This document shows positions 51,501 to 63,600 of a stretch of 64,000 nucleotides of DNA, one piece after another (position 1 is the first letter of the stretch; each line of letters opens with the position of its first letter). This DNA is from Pelargonium tetragonum (lineage: Eukaryota; Streptophyta; Magnoliopsida; Geraniales; Geraniaceae). The position numbers and the translations under genes are program-made. The notes under the pieces were generated by a model, which was given only the letters and a program-made list of their open reading frames with translations, was not told the origin of the DNA and ran no database searches. The DNA lies in assembly GCA_036897445.1 (NCBI GenBank), contig JAYMTL010000051.1:1-64000 (forward strand), given 5' to 3'.

Positions 51501-54500
51501 ATTTCTATTTACTAGTTTTGGACAGGTTTTAGTCGGTAACCCTGGTTGTAGATGTTTCTGTACTACTACCTTTTACTATAACCCGGAAGGCGTGGTTAGG
51601 ATTTCCCTGTGATAAGTTCCCGCAAAATACTGAGATTTACATGTAGCTTAATAAATGTTGGCAATTAGCAAGCAGATTGTGTCTACTTGTGCTTTACTTA
51701 GGTTTAGTAGAGTCTTATACTTTTATAAATAAACATGAGTCTTCCTTGTTCTAATATAGAAAATGAGTTCGCTCAGCTAGGGTCTTGTATTTCAATGTCC
51801 TCCATGTTATAAAGGGCATTTCGCCCCTCTTGCGAAGCTTTTGCAGTATCCAGTCAAATAGTAAAATACTCTCCCTTTAAATATAAGGCTCTTCTTGACT
51901 CGTACTTAAAAGCTAACAGCAGGAAACTGTCAAGTTTGGAGCTTCTTAAATCCTAGCAGCCAGTTTTAGGAAATTATAAGAGTTAATCAAGTGCATTAAA
52001 TATGAACCCTTCTCATGAATTGTTACTTCGACCAACCGCCTTCTCTAACTTCGCCCTTATTCAATCTGAAAGTCGGTTTTGTTGCAGAGGGTTTTTAAAA
52101 AAGGGACCCCTCTCTAGCTGTTATAATAACTCGAGCACAAAGCGGGTAATGCTCGGAACGAACGGGGTTTTTTCAAATAGGTAAGGGTTTTGTTTCCTAG
52201 ATTTTGTAGCCTAAGTTTGAACAAAGGAATTTACAAACCTTATCCCGGTATAAAAAGGGATTGAAAAGAATTTTGACGTTACACTATAGATATATCTTAT
52301 ACCTGAACAAAGAGGACCAAAATTCTAGTTTTTACTAGAAGTCACTTACGCTTACTACAAGCTTTCCTTTAGAGTAAATCCATAAACAAGAGTTTACCTT
52401 TGAACAAAGAATAGGTCCCAGGCTTACTTAACCTAAGCTCCTAAACCCCAGTATTCTAGGTGTATTTTATATTTACAAGTTCTTTTTGTCTTTATTTATA
52501 TCACTAGGCTTAAATGTTGCAGGTAAGATTTTCTTACACCTATTAAGGATAATAGAATTCGAGACACTAAGAACCCTCTGCTACTTGGATTCCACTGGCA
52601 TTTCTTCTCAATCACGAGCAACCTAATACTTGGGTTAATAACGTGCTTCTTGCTTTCAAACTAGGATCGAGATTTTAAAGAATAGAAAGGCTTCGTATGA
52701 GGATCTCCCAAAGCTAAAAGAGTCTAACCTTAAGTTTATATGTTAGGGGTCCCGAGTACATTAATTTATGCTAATAGATCGGTCTCAAGCGAGCAAAGCA
52801 CAAGTCTCCCCTCAATTTTTGTAAGCAGAGCATAATTTCTAGTTAAAAGAGCTAAACATCACTTCATTCTCTAACTGGAATTTCAAAAAAGGGAAGTTAG
52901 ATGCACTTGACAACTTTTTCAATAAAGGGTTCTTATAATAAAAAGGGCTGCGTTTGTAAATAAAGCATACGCTTGAAACCTCGGCAAATTTTAAAAATGC
53001 CAAATGTCGCTATACTTCGCTATGCCCCCTTTTCATCATCTTTACAAGAATAAGTAAGACGGAGGCCCCCGATGCTTTGTTGAAACTCTCTCTTTATTTT
53101 CTTTTTGCCGAAATATCCTTACCCAGGTGGTAATCCCGAAACTTGAAAATCTTTACAAAGTTATGATACAAATATCTAACATCAGGAAAAAAGGAGCTTT
53201 ATGCTAAGCCGATTTGAACCTGTGGTCTTCGTATGAAAGTTCTAACCTCGTGTTATAAAAGGCAAGAAGCGAGACTAAGGTTTCAAAAATAGATTTTGAC
53301 TTTTTAAGAGGATACCAATTCCGAGTCAATCACTAATATAATAGGAACCTAATGAATTAAATAGAAACCTGTCCCTTATTTGGAAGTGGAACCTTCCACT
53401 ACTTCCTCAAGCTGGGCCTAATTATAAGAAAGACTCTCCTTTTTTAAGAACAAGCTTCCTAAACTAAAAGTAGGGCATAACGGAACGAGAATATTGCTAG
53501 ATTGGAAAAAGAATCAATATTATATACAAAAAAAAAGGCACTTCGTATCTTCAAAAATTCGCGTAACAAAGATTTAAAAGGAGCCCGAAATCGCTAGCTT
53601 AGTATCTTAGTCAATCCTAGCTACAGAGGTACGGGGCTACAGTAAGGCAAGAGTTCTAATCCCACAGCACTATTAAGTAAGAAGACTTGTACACCTGATC
53701 TCAACGCATTGTAAGAGAGGCCTTATTCTTAAATGAACGATTCCTTGTTTATAGACCCCACACGTTCAGATTAGAAAAAGGTGATGTTTAGGCTTATTCT
53801 TTTAACCATTCCCAAGGGACCCGTTCCTTATAGTCAAACTTGTACTTGGAAAAGCTTCTCCCGCACCACTACTTTTTTACTCATTACTTACAAGACCCAT
53901 ACTCTTTGAATAAGAAGAATTTTAGGCTAAGTACAGTTGGAGTCAAAGCTATATAGTTTTTGCCTGAGTAAAAGCATTTTCTTATAAAATAAAGGTAGAA
54001 TAAAATTACAAAGCACAGTAGTAAGTGCTAGATAAGGGATATGGGATAGAAATATAGAGAAAAAGCAATTCAATATGGAATTCTTAGCTCTGGATTCACC
54101 AGGGTTCTGCTAAGAGATAGGGTGGTGCTGCCGGGCAATTTCTGGTTATAAATAAGCGCAAAATACTCCAAGTAAGGTTACTTTTTAAAGGCCTTATTCG
54201 GAAAATCCCGGATCTTATTAGGAAAGAAATTCTTCAGAAATGACTTATATAGAACAAAAAGAAAGGCTTTTAGCAATTTAGCAATACTGGACACTTCTCT
54301 ACACATAGGAATACCTAATAGATCGAAAGTGTTTTTATTTATTAAATCAGCATACAAATTTGTTTTGTATCATGGGTTCGAGTCGGGCTTAACTCAGTTC
54401 TTCCCAAATTCCGTTGCTTTATGCGAAGTCCTTCACTATAATCAGAAATCAGAGCTTCCCTGTAAAATAAGTTCGCTAAGTCTATTTAACAAATATTGAA

Positions 54501-57500
54501 TCTCTTCCTTAATTGTAAATAAATAATTTATGCAAAAATAGAGTTTCCAAGTAGATCAAAGTCTTACAACTGAAGTGAGCTTGTACAAAAAACCAACTTA
54601 CCCCTAAATCCGAAAGCACTAACCAATAAAATTGCATTCTTTGAATTTATAAAGCTGATATCCTTTTTTTATCTGTCTACTCACTACTCCTTCTTACCTT
54701 ATATAAAGTTACGTATCCTTAGCAAGGAATTCTTTAATTACTTTCACACCAGGAATTGTTCGTCCCAAAGCTTTTCCCACCGGAGACCCCTTAGGTGTCC
54801 CTACGTCTTAAAATTCCGGGTCTTTCTAACAGTTTAGTAATTACAGTACCCCATTTTTAACTTCTGTTACTGAACCCCTTTTGGTAACGTTCTACGAAAC
54901 GAAGAACTAACCTATCAAATTAAAAAACAGATAAAATGATAAATAACTTTAGTAATGTACTTTCTCAGTCTGAGTAAGGACTCACAATTTCCTAAAAGGG
55001 TGATTCCTGCTTTGTATTCCCAGGAGTCTTCTATTTTCAAGACTTTTTCAAATTTATGTTTTATATATAATATATAGTAAAAGCAATAAAAAACCTATCG
55101 GTTGCCTTTCCCTATTAAATGAGTAGTCTATCCAGTCACTTTTCAGTTTGTAAGAATTACTAGATCCAAAACCTGTTTTATGAAATCACTTATTATAAAT
55201 TTGAAAGATTTGCTCTTTCTCTTTTCTAGGCGATTTGGTAGGTCGTTTAGAGATTAGAAAGTACGTTACCTTATTCTTGGTACGGCACCTGCTGAAGTCT
55301 TATTCCATGGGTTATAATCCTCCTCTTATGAGTTTTATCCGTCTTAGTCTTAAGAGCTAAATCTTCTTTCTTTAAATATGAGCCCAAGCCGTTTAATTCC
55401 TTGTCTTTTTATGAATACCAAGGCCCCTACTAATATAAGGAAACCCTACTGTCTCAACTTAAATCTACTATTATATTACGAGAAAAGGAAATACCCAACT
55501 ATAAGTAATATCCGCGACTTCCTTTTGTAAAGACTGGCAGAAACAGAATTTTTAGAAATTCTGGAGTCTTCCTAGAACAGATGTCAAACTATAAGTATTT
55601 TGATTATAATAGGAATAACTACTGATGCTTGGATTTACAGTAAGCAACCAATTCACGGGCAGCGAGTATAAAGTCTCTTTTAAGTTCAAGTAGCTTTAAG
55701 AGTATCCCGGTATCTAAACAATTTATATATGTATGGACTTTTTAGTGTTAACCGAGGAGGCGTTATGCGGATTTTTATATACGATATTTCAATTTCTTAA
55801 AATTACTTGAATGCATTCTAGCTTCTCTTTAAGAGCCCCGTTTGAAGTAACCTTTATACAAAACCCGAAAGAGACTCCTAATTTTAGAAAAGAAAAAGTT
55901 TTTAAAGGCTTAGCGACTTCCCAGTAAGATTTTTATAGAATAAAAGATAAAGCAAATTCACATGAAAGATTTTTTTAACATACTAACACTAAGTTTTTCT
56001 CTTTTATAGACAAGAACTGACACTATCCCGTATCTAGTATATAGAGCCACTCCCTTAGTTGTTCAAAGGAAGGACTCCTCAATAGCGGAACCTGCAATTT
56101 CATTTACTCTAGCTGTATGCGAACCAATCCCTATATGTTCCTTTCTTTCTATAAGACCCAATTAACTGAATTATTCTTTCTTCCTAATTGCATTGCTAAA
56201 CCTAAGCTCGACTTAGCAGTCCCCTTAAATTCCAACCAAGTACCCGTTGGCAATGGACCACGTAATAAAGAAAATAGGACTCTGTATTCTGTATACATAA
56301 TTCTATTCTTCTATAATTTAGAATTCTAGCCGAGATAACACACAAGAAAAGGCATTTCAAATATGTAGTTCCGAATCTATCAGAGATCCCAAAACTTCAT
56401 TAGTTTATAATCTTCTAGATAAGGAAACCCATGAGCACTTTTCTAGTCTAGACTTTGTTTGTATATGGTACAATTTTCAACACGTTTAAGAAATGCTTTA
56501 AGTAGCCCTTGTGATATAAGGTTAGATCCCTTAGTTAAGTTTTAATTATATTGGAAGCTCTGAGGTTTATATATACCTCGGAGAGTCCCCTTAATTTAAG
56601 TGAAACCCGGGATGCTTTATCTATATTTATGTTTTTAGATTAGCTAACCTTGGTTGGTATAGATAGAATATAAAAATAGGAAGGTTTCGTACGAGGACTA
56701 CTAAATGTTCCAAAGAGAAGCAAGAAAATCCCATAGAATCGCGTATACCCTATATTAAAGGCACAAAACTCGATTTCAGTAAAGGTGGGCAACCTTTTAT
56801 ATATTATAGGGTCCCGCTAGGTGCGTGCCGTAATTCTTTCATTAGAAGATATGAAGATTCGTAAAACTATTCTGGTTAAACTGAGCTATTAAAATCTAAG
56901 TTACAACTACGCATACTAAGCCCCGCCCTTTTTGATAAAAAAAGTCTTTCTTCTCTCTTACTGTAATGTGTCGGAAAGTCTAGGGATCCCTCTAATTATT
57001 TATAGTCAATTTTGAGCAACCCAAGGCACTCGTATAACAAAAAAGCTTTTACATCCATGTGTAACTTTTACTATATCTATTTCTTTGCAACTTCATAATA
57101 CAGGATAGGATACCAAGTCTTTCTTTTTAGTCGGATGCAATTTGTTAATTAAAAATTTCTAGAAGTAACCTACCTGTTAGAAAATAAAAGGAATTTGACT
57201 TTCTAGTGTGTAACTAATACTTATGAATAATTAGGTCTAATTTGCTTAGAAAAAAAGAAAGAAGTCAAACTTGCGACTTTTATACTTTTAGGAATATCAT
57301 GTCAATGACGAGATGCTAAGTCTGTATGGAATGGAGAATCCTTCTAAGGTTGTAGAGAAACCGCTTATATATAATAAAGATTTGCCCGGGAATGTCCTTT
57401 TCGCCCTAGGAATCGCCTGTCAAATTCCTTCGGTAACTCTTTTTTGTTATTGCCTCATTATTACAACCCAAAACCTTGAGAGTAAAAGAGGTACTCGCGG

Positions 57501-60360
57501 GCTCCCTAATCTTGTGCTAGTATATAGTTTATATAGTGAACACGTATCCTTTATTCTTGTCCCAAAGCCTTATGATATTCGGTAAAAAACTGAGTTCCCT
57601 AAGTTAGCCACTCCTCTGGGTCTCCGCTCGGCGTAGGCTTGTGCTTTGATATACCTAAAACTTTCAAACGAGTTTAATCTATGCAATAAACGAAAGCCAG
57701 CTTTAGCTTAAAATGTACAAGTAATTTTAAGGAAAACAAGCTATATAAATTAGAAACTCCGCGGAATTTACAAAACTCTTCCGTAGGGTATCCTAATTAG
57801 GCGTAAAAACCCCAGCTGTTTTTGTTATAGAAGTAGTTTGTATTACCGAGCAGTTAGAGAGACTCTAAGCGTGTGCTAGTATTGTATTATAAGTGTCCTT
57901 AGTTTTAACTAGAAAGAATAGGTAATATAAATGACTGAGCGTAGTCCCCAGCTCTTCGAAGAGAGTCACTTTTCCAAATACGTATCGGTTTTCATTTAAG
58001 TTAAAATTTCCTTTTATGCAACCAATATAAGAAAAAGAAACTAAAAATTCTCTGGATGATACCAATTCTTCCGAATACGGGAACGGCTGCTCTTTACAAC
58101 TCTTTGAAGAAAACCCGCGTTTAGTAAATATCCCTTACAAGATAGGGAAACCTATAGGGGCGCTGTATGCAAAAACAAGGAAACCCTTAGTTTTTAGCGT
58201 TTGCAATAGTGAGGACCACATAAAATCGGCAAAAAGGGGCAAACAAGGAACCCTCGGGTGTTCTCTAATTTTGAGAGTTTTCCTTATCCGGAGAACTAGA
58301 AAAAAATCTTCTAATTTCATTTTTGTTCTTACAAGGAGTTCCACCCAAGAAGGCCCTTCCTTATTAAGAGAAAGAGATTGTGCTATTTACTGATATGTGT
58401 AGGGAATTCCAGAGAAAAGGGACTCTTGCATGTAAACTTATCAAAGAGTTTGTTTAACAAATAAGGGGTGCAATCTTATTATACCGAATAAGGGACTTTT
58501 CAAGGAGATGCTTATTCTCTGAGTTTGGGATTGAAAACAGTTAGAGTTAGCTACAGCCAATACTACAATCGAATTAAAAAACTTTGGTATATATCAAGGT
58601 TAAATAAAATTTAGTAAATACGCCCGAAAGAACTTACAAAGAATACCAATTGACCTGTCTCATATAAGAATATACGACTTACCTTACTTAACTTACTTCC
58701 GCTGGCAGTTTTCCACTCCAAAAGGGCCCAAATTTTTAGTAGGATCCCCCATTCATTTACAAGTACCGATTAAATCTAAGGAGTTCCCCTAGGATCTAAA
58801 ATTTGAGTAAGCGAGTGATTATAGAAGAAACAGGGACTCTGCCTTTAGTGAAATTGAACTCCGGGTTATAAAAAAGAGGAATTCCAAAGAATCCATAGCT
58901 TTCCTATTATAGAGTATAAGGAACCAGAGACAAAAGAAATGAAACCTACTGCAAGGCCTTAGTACCCTGTAACGTGATGCAGAAACCTATTATGTCTATT
59001 TATTCTTTTCTTTGATTTTATATCCATTTTCCTTGTCAAAGTACAGCTAATTATAAATAAAGTTTTAACACTAATAGCTATCCGGGGCATATTTCATTCA
59101 AACCGACAATGTGACTTAATCTTTAGTGGATACTTAAGAATCTCAAGGGTCCCTATCTGTTTTCCCTCGGCTTACTAAAATCGCAGGGCAAACTATCGAT
59201 CAGGATCGCGCAAGAAAAAGAAATTTAGGAACTCACAAGTTAGGCTTAAACTTTTCCTATAACCAAAGATATTCCATAGCTGAATTTGGGTCGTATATGC
59301 CTTTAAATAGACTACCTCACGAGGGGTACCTAACACACCTAACACTAGGAAAGATTTTAGTCTCCTTTACTCTTAATTTAACAGGAGCACCGGAAAAATC
59401 CTGTAAGAGTACACATTTACATAATAGTAAACTACCTTGCTTGACCTAACTAGAAGAGACTAATCCAAGAATCTTGTATTTTTAATGAAGTTCTAAGAGG
59501 GTTTCAAGATTAATAAGTACGGATAACAATAAGACAAGACTGGTTGACTTCGAATTCTAAAAAATAGAATTCCTTTTAGTTAGGTTATACTATAAACTAC
59601 ATATCTTATCCTTAATATATGAGAGTAAGAAATGTTTCTGAAATCTAATCCATTTCGAGCTCTAAATTCACGGAAGTAAAATAAGCAAAAATAGATCCTT
59701 CGAGCTAGCCTATGAAATGAGAACTTTCCAGGAGTAAGTAGAACTTTTTTTTATAGAGAATGCGTGCCTTTTGAAGCTAAAAAACCTCACTTGCAAAACA
59801 GAGTTCTTTATGATCGCAATTCCCCCTTCCTATTCCAAACGAATTTTTTCTTTGTTAGCCTCTGGAAATCCTGGAATTTAGCTCTAGCCTATACTAGGAA
59901 TTAGGGCACTCCTTATCCTTAAAAAGAAAGCTACTCAAAAAATACAAAAATTTTGACGTCTCAACTCGATGGAATTTGGAAACTCATAGAATCCTGGATC
60001 TAACCGATGAGGCGTTGTAAATAGGAATTTCTCACTTAAGGGTCCAAAAAGGGAATCCTCTTGTTTAAAAAAATTCCCCGAAGTGCAATAACTTGTAATT
60101 AAGATGCAGTGTAAGGAGTTGAGTCTTTAAACTAAAAGGAATTCTTATTTCTTTAAAAACAAAAGTCTCGTTAAGACATAGCAGTGCAGGAAAGTAATCT
60201 ACCTAGCCTGTGCTCCTAGAAAAACCGACTTCTTAAGAAAAAGACTAAGGAACAAAGGAGCCCTCCTTGTTAATTTGCCTATTTTTATAAGAATGCTTAC
60301 TTTCTGTATCTGAATTAAGTAAAGTCAGCAAGGACGGAAAGATGTGAGGATTCTTTTGTC
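45511..60360. other. Gene-free background, seventh block
   Basis: Nearly 15 kb has no supportable gene. Frames at 46861-47046, 52002-52184, 56117-56329, 57313-57585 (90 codons), 57865-58065 and 58135-58344 lack motifs. Small items include an (AT)6 tract at 49161-49173, 2 x 8 tandems at 51212-51227 and 54269-54284, a CpG-dense patch at 51271-51314, and a tRNA-like stretch around 53195-53250 (minus). A near-match of about 17 bases (GGCTTCGTATGAGGA near 52690, GGTTTCGTACGAGGA near 56682) differs only by C/T changes and may be chance. Confidence 0.55.
51271..51314. other. CpG-dense patch
   Basis: About 44 bases hold six or seven CpG dinucleotides and two related words (GTCCGCGATCCGTTGCCC and GTCCGTGGCCCG), in a window where CpG averages about one per 60 bases. 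It could be a fragment of later-arriving, less mutated DNA or a chance cluster. No gene or binding site is recognised. Confidence 0.45.
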
Positions 60361-60850
60361 ATAACTATACCCCTATTTAAACTAAGTCCTACCTATTACT
60401 CTATAATTAATAAGACCCAAAGAAGACTCCTATTAAGACTAAGAAAAGAAGAGCTGCTAGGACTCAGCTACAGAAAGCAGGTAACAATTAAGGGCATATG
60501 AATCTGGGGTTGTCCTAGTGTATGCGTGTTAACTAACAAATAGACTTTTCTTTACCCTAAGGAGAAAACGAAATAGACTAAACTACTCTTAACCTAGATC
60601 CCTATTTTTTTAATACTATATACTAGAAACTCTTACCCTATAGACCCCTAACAAGAAGAAAAAGACTATGCTAGCTACCAAAAACCCCTAAGAAAGGGCA
60701 GGTACAGGTATCCATAATAGGTAGGGCTCGTAAGAAGGTAAGTCTATTTTTTAGATTTAGATTAAGAAAGGTATAGTTACAAGGACTCAAATAGCTAGGA
60801 AGAAAGCAGGTGGGTATAAGTCTTGATAAAAGTATACTGGTTAAGAGTAT
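60361..60850 (+). repeat. Purine-rich repeat island F
   Basis: The plus strand is purine-rich with AAGACTAAGAAAAGAAGAGC, GAAAGCAGGTAACAAT (60473-60488), GGGCAGGTACAGG (60696-60708), ATAATAGGTAGGGCTCG (60714-60730) and GAAAGCAGGTGGG (60802-60814). The stretch 60692-60736 aligns in patches with island G on the other strand: GAAAG..CAGGTA, ATAATAGGTA, GGGCTCG.AAGA in the same order. The GAAAGCAGGT word recurs three times here if small gaps are allowed, which suggests internal repetition. Frames read K-, R-, T- and G-rich but broken, and I recognise no family. It is probably a transposable-element fragment. Confidence 0.4.
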
Positions 60851-63420
60851 GAAATGAAAGTTTTACAAAAGATAATAAAAAGTCCTTGGGATTAGAACCT
60901 TTGTCTTGTTGTGTTGCCTGGTTAAAGACTGGAGTATAAATCAGAAGGCAAAGAGGTTCAAGTAAAAGTCTTTGGTCTTAGTGTAAGGAACTACTAAACT
61001 CCCTTCGCGACGCGACTGTCAGGTAAACCAGGCATTACAAATATCTATAAGTTTTATCCTTTCTTTATTAGTAATAACAAGGAACAAAAGGAATCCCGTA
61101 GGTATAAGTCTCTGGCCCTGCCCTTTTTTAGAGTTATAGCTTGTTTGCTTCTAATCCGGGTTTAATGCAGGAAAAGCAAGATTTTGAGTAAATAAAGGAA
61201 AGGTTAAGGAGTTTAGTAAAAGTTTTAAGTTTCAGTGTCTTAGTTTAGCCAGAATTTTTCTTTTGTTTTTAGTTGCACTTTATCTTCTCCCCTCCGAGAA
61301 CCTGGCAATCTTCATTAAATATGGATCAAAAAGAATTCGCCTTGTCGAATAATAACTACAGCACAACCTATAGAGAGGGGAAAGTTTATCTACACTTAAG
61401 GGAAATAAGACTAAAACAAATTATCTTATAAAAAGAATAGGACCTTCTTTTGTAGGTAATAGTTTCTTTCTGGGTTACGTGCGCAAGGGTATAATGCTGC
61501 TCCGAGTTCTTGGTTGTAAGTTATGTGTTGAAAACTCCTTGTTATTGTGCTTGCTTTATTCGGCTGTCCTACTAAAAAGTATTGCAAAGTCTACTCTTGG
61601 TACAAATTCTGGCTAAACTAAGACTAGGTTTACGTTAAAGTTAAGGAGGGTTGTTTCCGGGGTTTAATAGGTATGTATAATTACCCATATAAAAGCTAAC
61701 TGCAGAGTCTAAAATGCGGATATAAGCCCGATCAATTTGAGCTTGGGTTTTCCAGCCAAGTTCTTTTATTTATTTCAAGGTGGTTCGAACCTACACGATG
61801 CCCCTAGGATAATAGGGGTCCCTTTATAAAGTTGTAACTAACATATAAACTCATTCTAGGAAAAAGATCTCAATTTCTTGAGACATTGGAAAATCCCCGA
61901 GATAAATATTCAATTTTAAGTTGATGAAACTTTTAGAACCCCTTGCAAGCAAGCAAAAGTCTTTCTATACCACTTAAACCCAGGAACAAGAAGAACCCAA
62001 ACTATTCCACTATACTAAAAACTCAAATTCTTGTAATAATAAAATAAAAAGTCAAAGTGAATCTAAATTCTTTCGTGCGCGTTTGGGTGCCTTGTTGCAT
62101 ATTCCTTTTAAGACTTTTAGGAGCCTATTTCAAGTCAAGTACTTTTCCCGGCTTTTGTAAGAAACTGACAGAACTTTATTAGGAAAGCAAAAAATCTAAT
62201 ATAGGATCCACTACTACCTTGCTTGCTTTGTTATACAAGTTGCCCGCCCTCTTTTGTTTGGAATATGTACTGGAGTTCTTTTTTTAGAGAAAAAGCAAGC
62301 TCCTTTTAAAGTCTGAATGAGACCTTCGTAGAAGTGTCCAGAATTTTAAGTTTACTAACACAAAAAAAGTTTCCGCTTAAGCTATAACGGAAATCTTTCG
62401 CCGCTTTTGGTATATCCAAAAATCTACCAGAGCCCTGTACACCCTTAAAGAAGTAAAAAGCACAAGGTTCATCTCTATACTGGACAAGGTGCCCCATATC
62501 TATTTAAAAACTTCAAGTTAGCTCTAAATAAGTAAAAAGATTTTGAATTATTAACCCTTTTTGGATCGGGAGCTCACGGACCCTATTCCGTTTTACCAAA
62601 GTCGTTGATGATTTTACTACTTTCTTGTTGTATTCCTAAATTTGAGTAAACCGAGACTTAAAAGAGTAGTATCCTAGTTGCAGCCTAGGTAATTCTTTTT
62701 ATTAACATTTGCTAAAAATTCTTTCTCTCGAGTACCTATTAAATTCATTTTTATTACTCTAGTATCCAGGCTTACCGTAGCTCCACGTAAAAGAAAATAT
62801 CCATTAGTGTAGGATTCCCTTAGACAGGACTAAAACTTTGACTTTAATAAAGACATTAGATCTTCTCTAGACCAAGCAGATAAAGGGTTTTGACTTATCA
62901 TGTCATTTTATCTTTATTATAATTTGAGTCTTTTGAGTTGTAATAAAAAGACTCAAGATATATAGTCTTGTAACTAGGCCCGAAGAATTGTATATAAGCC
63001 ATAATCCTTAGCGGGATATCCCTTTTGAACAAAATACTATTAGGTAATTTTGGTAAAGGCAAGCATCCGATCAAGCATATAAATTTGTAGGAGAAGCAAC
63101 TAACTTATTCTAATTCGGTAATATCCTCAAAAGGCCCACTCATTGTGTTCCCTTATGGGAAAAAGACAGGCTAGAGCAGGCCAAACTCTTAGAATTTAGT
63201 AAGGCCGATGTCTTTTATTCTTAAATTACTATACATATTCTTTAAGAAAGTCCTTTTCTACTAAACGAAAGAAACTTCCCTTTACATTGTAAAACCTACC
63301 TAAAAAGAAAAAATGAAACTAACTAAAAGGAATTCCTCCCTTTTTATACACCTAGATTAAATTAAATGTCCCTTTTCTTGAAATACTTAAAGACTTCCAA
63401 AAAAATCCTGGGATAACTTA
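60851..63420. other. Gene-free background, eighth block
   Basis: No gene is supported. The only open frame of note (62306-62497, minus, 63 codons) has no motif. A GGTTCAAGT word lies at 60955-60963 and a GGTTCGAACC palindrome at about 61783. Neither is part of a foldable tRNA. Confidence 0.55.
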
Positions 63421-63600
63421 GACTCATTTAAACATAGCTACTAAGAAAATACACTCCTATCCTATACCCTTTATAAGACCTGTAATACCTCCCATCCTTA
63501 GTCTTAAAAGTCTTCCGAGCCCTTCTTTTACCTATTATTACCTGCTTTCAGCTTAATCTTAATAAAGCTATAGTTCTCCCATTGCATTGTAAGGGGCATC
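63421..63600 (-). repeat. Short repeat island G
   Basis: On the minus strand this is purine-rich. It contains GAAAGCAGGTAATAAT (63549-63534) followed by ATAGGTAAAAGAAGGGCTCG, matching island F in order with small gaps. Where F has C in GGTAACAAT, this copy has T, a RIP-type transition. The homologous part is only about 40-50 bases long; the rest shares texture only. It is likely a short decayed member of the same repeat family in the opposite orientation. Confidence 0.4.

Noticed and set aside
53195-53250. Minus-strand text GGTTAGAACTTTCATACG...AGGTTCAAATC, resembling elongator tRNA-Met
   Set aside because: The anticodon stem is short by about five bases, and neither T-stem nor acceptor pairs. 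It is not a functional tRNA.
57313-57585. 90-codon plus-strand frame with a membrane-like middle section
   Set aside because: Chance length and T-rich hydrophobic codons, with no recognisable family.
60780-60830. Histone H3 tail-like reading (R-T-x-Q-x-A-R-K-x-x-G-G) in island F
   Set aside because: The similarity covers only about a dozen basic residues in a K/R/G-rich frame that is broken on both sides. No histone core follows.
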